Assembly (NCBI GenBank): GCA_016508695.1 | Contig: VNKQ01000011.1 | Span: forward strand, 1,116,001-1,180,000 | Direction of reading: 5' to 3' | DNA from: Hyphodiscus hymeniophilus | Taxonomy: Eukaryota; Ascomycota; Leotiomycetes; Helotiales; Hyphodiscaceae | DNA length: 64,000 nucleotides | Shown here: piece by piece, positions 60,108-64,000 of the stretch | Layout: every line of letters starts with the position of its first letter | Position numbering within the stretch: position 1 is the first letter of the stretch | The notes under the pieces: generated by a model | Databases searched by the model: none | The model's input: only the letters and a program-made list of their open reading frames with translations | What the model was told of the DNA's origin: nothing | Position numbers and translations under genes: made by a program

Positions 60108-62284
60108 CTATTTTCCAACAACGTCTACAAGTTCGGTGGTAGGCAAAAGGTATGGTTGCGCTTTGAGCCTGGCTTGCGTTCTCTGTTCGAACGCATAAGC
60201 CATTCCAATGAGTTTCGCTTCCGAGAATCTCGTCCCCAGGAAGCCGATTCCGAATCTAGAAAGGTGAGATTTCAGCTTAGCTCCCAGTGGAATACTGATC
60301 GACTTACGGGATATTCGGAGCGGCTTTGACCAAACCCCAGGAGCCCCGACTGTTCACGACAGGAGTCCCAGGCGGGTAGACTCCGAGCGGTACAGTCACA
60401 ATCGGCGAGCCCACGGGGGCAGCCCAGTGGGACGCAAAGTTCGCCGGGAGAAGCACGGCATCGAGAGCATAGCGCTCTATGGCGCCTAGGAGACCTCCCT
60501 CTTCGCCGTAAAACAGGTATCGCTGGTAGGCAGGCCAGAAGCGGGCATCGGTATTGTTCCAAGTTTGCTACAGCATCAGATCCCATATGCTCGTGTCTCT
60601 TGTAGGATAGTCCTCGAGCTGGAACGACTGAGTAAACTCGCGTAGGCCGCCTAGGGACGTGATGTTCCTTGGATTGTATGTTAAGGACTGCATATAGCTT
60701 TGTATGTTGATCGGGTGGTCGGCAGAGACAACTTCTATGTGTGGGTTTGTGCTCAAATACTCGGCAGCTGCGGTGAAATTCGTATCCTCGACAATAGTGG
60801 CACCAGCCGCTAGAAGGACTTCCAACGCTTCCTCAAACGCTTCCAGAATCGGGCCCGTTGTGTTGTCTGAGATGAGTGATATCACATTGCGAGGGATGCC
60901 GATTCGAGTTTGTGAGAGTGCTGAAAGGTTGCAGGCGGCAACGTAATCCGGCATGACTCCATTCGGAATGGCAGAAGTATAATTATCCAATGAATCTTTA
61001 CCTACGATGGCTTGTAGGATATGGGCAGCGTCCTTTACTGTTCTTGCCATCGGCCCAATGGTGTCCTGATGCTCGCTAGCCAGAATGACCAAATATCTGG
61101 ATGTTAAACCTACAGCTATATATGTCTCAGCGGTAGATCATAATTGAGGGTCGAACAGCGATTAGACGTACTGGGCTTGATACCAGCTATATTGTTATAC
61201 GAAGACGGTAATGTAATAGAGCCGTCAGTCTCTGTACCTAGACACCCCAAAGCCAGACCAAGTCTGCACTTGGATTAGAAAACAGTCTTTGGCCAACGAG
61301 ATCATGGCTTACGCAGCTGCTACACCACTTCCACTTGAACTTCCTGATGGATCCTGATCTGGGAAATAGGGACCGTAGACTTGACCACCAAGTGCCGACC
61401 ATCCACTGCTAGCATTAAAAGACCTGGAACTCATCCACTGGCTGAGATTGGTCTTTCCGAGAAGTACTACTCCCGCAGTTCGTAGCTTTCGAACAATAGT
61501 AGCATCTCGAGGTACTTTGGCACCTATGAGGGCGTATGAACCGGCTAGCCAGAGGTGAGCGAACGCACATAGTACAATGTATCAAACTACCTGTGGTGTT
61601 CATTTGATCATTGGTAGCAATGTTGTCCTTGATGAGCATGGGTATTCCATGGAGCGGACTAGTTTGATAAGTCATTTGCTCGCTTGAGGTTCCGGTGTTT
61701 CTTACCCACGAACAAATCCCATTGAGCGCTCGCGATCAAGTTCAGCTGCAATCGTCAGAGCATCTGGGTTGAGTTCAGCCACAGCTTGGAAATTCCCATT
61801 GACCTCAGCGACCCTGGCGATGTAGGCCTATATTATCTGTTAGCGAATTCCCATTATCAGCTGCCATGGAGTAAGAACAATGTTGAGCCCACCTTGACCA
61901 GATCGACGCTGTTGAACGTCTTCGAAGCAAGACCCTCGGCCAATTCGTCAATGGTGGCATCTAACAAAGATGGATATTCCGCTAAACCACAAAATAAGCT
62001 TGGATACCAGTTTCTTGTCTTCTTCTCGAAAGCTACCTACTCAACAAATGTGAAGATCTGAGCCCTAGTGGCACGCTGACACTACGAATGCCCAGCAAGA
62101 AAAGCACAAGGAGGAGCAGGAGAGCTCCTGACCGTCGAGTGCGGTGTTCGATCTTATCTTGAGATTTTGATGGAGTTGGCAAATGTTCATAATGACCTGG
62201 TGCAGGACAGAAATAGGGCAATTTGCCTCCAGCCCGGAGACGACTAACCTCGAGCTGTAAAAGGCTCAAGGTGGGTTGGAGCAT
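60108..62284 (-). pseudogene. Amidase signature family gene with an in-frame stop
   Basis: Amidases of this family hydrolyse amide bonds with a Ser-cisSer-Lys triad. Eight exons can be traced: 62284..62041, 61981..61893, 61827..61706, 61658..61591, 61544..61313, 61263..61172, 61115..60308 and 60255..60108. All introns are GT-AG and frame-consistent, for 601 codons. Motifs are LLDATIDELAEGLAS, LHGIPMLIKDNIATND (catalytic Lys), PSGSSSGSGVAAALGLALG, GTETDGSI and EHQDTIGPMARTVKDAAHIL. A TAG at 60570-60568 (codon 465) interrupts conserved sequence: WDLML before it and NNTDARFWPAYQR soon after it. Another 135 codons continue to EQRTQARLKAQPY. Everything else is intact, so the stop is recent, an assembly error, or read through. 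Exon 1 holds a hydrophobic segment (GALLLLLVLFLLGI) about 52 residues from the ATG, possibly a signal anchor; that start is uncertain. Confidence 0.85.
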
Positions 62285-64000
62285 GGCCTCTACCCGTAGC
62301 GCATATTAAAGGGCGAGTGGACGCTATAAAATTGGAGAATCAGCTCTCACGGTCGCTGTTGATTGGGCTTGTAGAATGCAACAGTGTTTTACAGACAGCG
62401 AAGGAAGAGGTTGTCGACCTCGAGGTGCGAATAACGTCACTTCGGCAATTCACGTGATTATGCAATCTGGGTTCGAGGAAAGTTCTTTACAAGCTTCACT
62501 GATCCAAATAGCTCAAAGAGTTCGGGCAATTCGGCAATTACAGCAAGATACTCCTTTTCTAGATCTACCAGACGAATGGAGATCCAGGTCGCAAGTCTGC
62601 TTCTCAGTACATTGGCACTTTGGAATCATAGGTGAATGGAGTTAAAAAATATAAATACTTAAGGTATCAATGTAGCTTTGAACACTGCTCATAAATCACC
62701 ACTGCTCAACCAGCCAGTCCTCCTCCCACTATACCAGCGCTTCAAACGCCGTTGCATGCTCATTACCTTAAAGAACTACAAACTAGCCAAAGTACACTTC
62801 CTGTTCTATGCAGCCGAGTGATGGTACCTGTGCTGCATCCATTCAATATTTTGTGTCGATGTCGATGTCGATGTCGATATTAATGTCGATATCAATGTCG
62901 ATAATAACATCCCATCGACACCGAAAGATAGCTCGACAGCTTCTCTACTAACTTGATAGCTTTTCCCATTAGCCAGTTATAGTACAACCAAAGTAGTATC
63001 AAAACATTTCAAGACAGAGAAGTCAATGGCCCTCTCTTGCAAAGTAAAGCCAACTCCAATCCCGGTCGTCAGCTCGTGATGCTTCTGCTTTTTGTACCCA
63101 GTGGCGGCCAGCCAGTACAATGCCACGATTGCGACCTTTATAAGTCTTTTCAAGGTTTGCAGAGACGTGGCTTCTACAAAGGAGGATCATATCAACAATA
63201 CCAACTAGGAGGTTGTGATGGCGATAACTGCTTTGTGAGCTTCAGGGCAGAGTGCACACTTGTATATCTGTCGTTGACGCCCACGGCTTGTTTGAAGATA
63301 TATATGCTTTCTTCCTCATCAGCAAGGAGTAACTGCATCCAAGTCCTTCTATCCCTTCTACACATTGCATCCGTCGACGTATCCTGGATTCTGCATACCT
63401 CTTTATTGGCCTTGTAAATCCCTCTCCGCTGTAAGACCCGTACGCTGTTCAAAGATCTAGACAAGAGAGTTTTGTGCTTAAATAAGACGGACGTAATTTG
63501 CACCACTGCGGCCATGAGTCGTCTTCTCACAAAGCGAAAGTGAAGAAGAGCGTCTTACTTGACGACAATCGTCGGAGGAAGGGCTGCAACTATACAATGC
63601 TCTGATTAAAGGTGGAGGTTATCCTAAAGATTGCTTGTAATGTAACTGCAAATGGCTGTACTGCATAGGATTCTTCCGATCGCTTGGATGCTATAAAGGT
63701 GAGTGTCGCAGATTCAGGACACTTGAGTGCATGAGCACTTCAGCGCTTTGAAGACATTTGTAAAAACCATGACTTCGGCTTTCCTATCAGGATTTCGGCA
63801 TCAGTACCCCTCGACATGAACCATGCTACTTCTTCTGGAAATGCAATGAATTCTAGAGCCGCAGCAGCCCATCTAGCTTCCATATTACTGTCGCCGGTAA
63901 TGTCGACAATACCATTTGTCCACATCGAAACATAGCTCGACAGTCGACACGGCGTCCACGAATTGTACTTTTATTCACAACTATGTGCAGCTACAAAAGC
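62285..64000. other. 1.7 kb terminal region without an assigned gene
   Basis: Open frames exist (62376..62645 plus; 63079..63417 plus; 63740..63925 minus), but none shows recognisable homology. The amidase promoter must lie at the left end. A GTCGAT hexamer repeat is listed separately. Confidence 0.45.
62855..62902. repeat. Hexanucleotide repeat, GTCGAT
   Basis: Eight consecutive hexamers: four perfect GTCGAT units, then ATTAAT, GTCGAT, ATCAAT and GTCGAT. Confidence 0.95.

Noticed and set aside
62376..62645. Plus-strand 89-codon frame with ATG
   Set aside because: No known family; it lies in the amidase upstream region, with nothing to support expression.
63740..63925. Minus-strand 61-codon frame near the right edge
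   Set aside because: It might be an exon of a gene continuing outside the window, but no splice partner or homology can be shown.
1..64000. Search for tRNA, rRNA, transposons, CRISPR arrays and a secondary-metabolite cluster
   Set aside because: No B-box-like tRNA core, reverse transcriptase, transposase, long terminal repeat, spaced direct repeat or PKS/NRPS core was recognised by eye; small elements could still be missed.

Overview
This window is nuclear DNA of a filamentous ascomycete (Pezizomycotina). Genes carry short 46-131 bp GT-AG introns, one with a perfect TACTAAC branch site. Fungal-specific genes include the velvet regulator veA, the chitin synthase export chaperone CHS7, an Mga2/Spt23-type membrane-tethered factor and protein O-mannosyltransferase 2. 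The gene content fits a leotiomycete best, but that placement is inference. I saw no plasmid, phage, CRISPR, rRNA or tRNA feature.

Layout. 1-6.3 kb: the 5' part of an ABP1/drebrin-like actin-binding gene (minus), divergent from a large F-box protein gene (plus). 9.9-24.1 kb: a plus-strand series of PFKFB (6-phosphofructo-2-kinase/fructose-2,6-bisphosphatase), RNase H1, an NHA1-type Na+/H+ antiporter with an apparent frameshift, and the Mga2/Spt23 homologue. 24.8-31.4 kb: two minus-strand genes, a disordered basic protein and veA. 31.4-37.6 kb: a 6.3 kb gene-poor stretch upstream of veA, with 7-bp minisatellites and two adjacent G-quadruplex motifs. 37.6-40.8 kb: a divergent pair, a TTC36-like TPR protein and 4-hydroxyphenylpyruvate dioxygenase. 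42-51.6 kb: a choline-transporter-like protein (minus), Rab4 GTPase (plus), a WW-domain protein (plus), TFIIH subunit SSL1 (minus) and CHS7 (minus). 54-62.3 kb: a sugar transporter without an AUG in its first recognisable exon, PMT2, and an amidase gene interrupted by an in-frame stop. From 62.3 kb to the end no gene could be assigned.

Most genes are housekeeping or developmental and are not a biosynthetic cluster. Functional themes are secretion and cell wall (CHS7, PMT2, Rab4), membrane lipids (Mga2/Spt23, CTL), central metabolism (PFKFB, HPPD), transcription and repair (SSL1, RNase H1) and development (VeA). The strongest lead is the TTC36-HPPD divergent pair: the mammalian homologues are reported to be functionally linked, since TTC36 protects HPD from degradation. 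Other leads are three apparently damaged genes or assembly errors (NHA1, sugar transporter start, amidase), an optional in-frame 111-nt segment in Rab4, and the repeat-rich veA upstream region.
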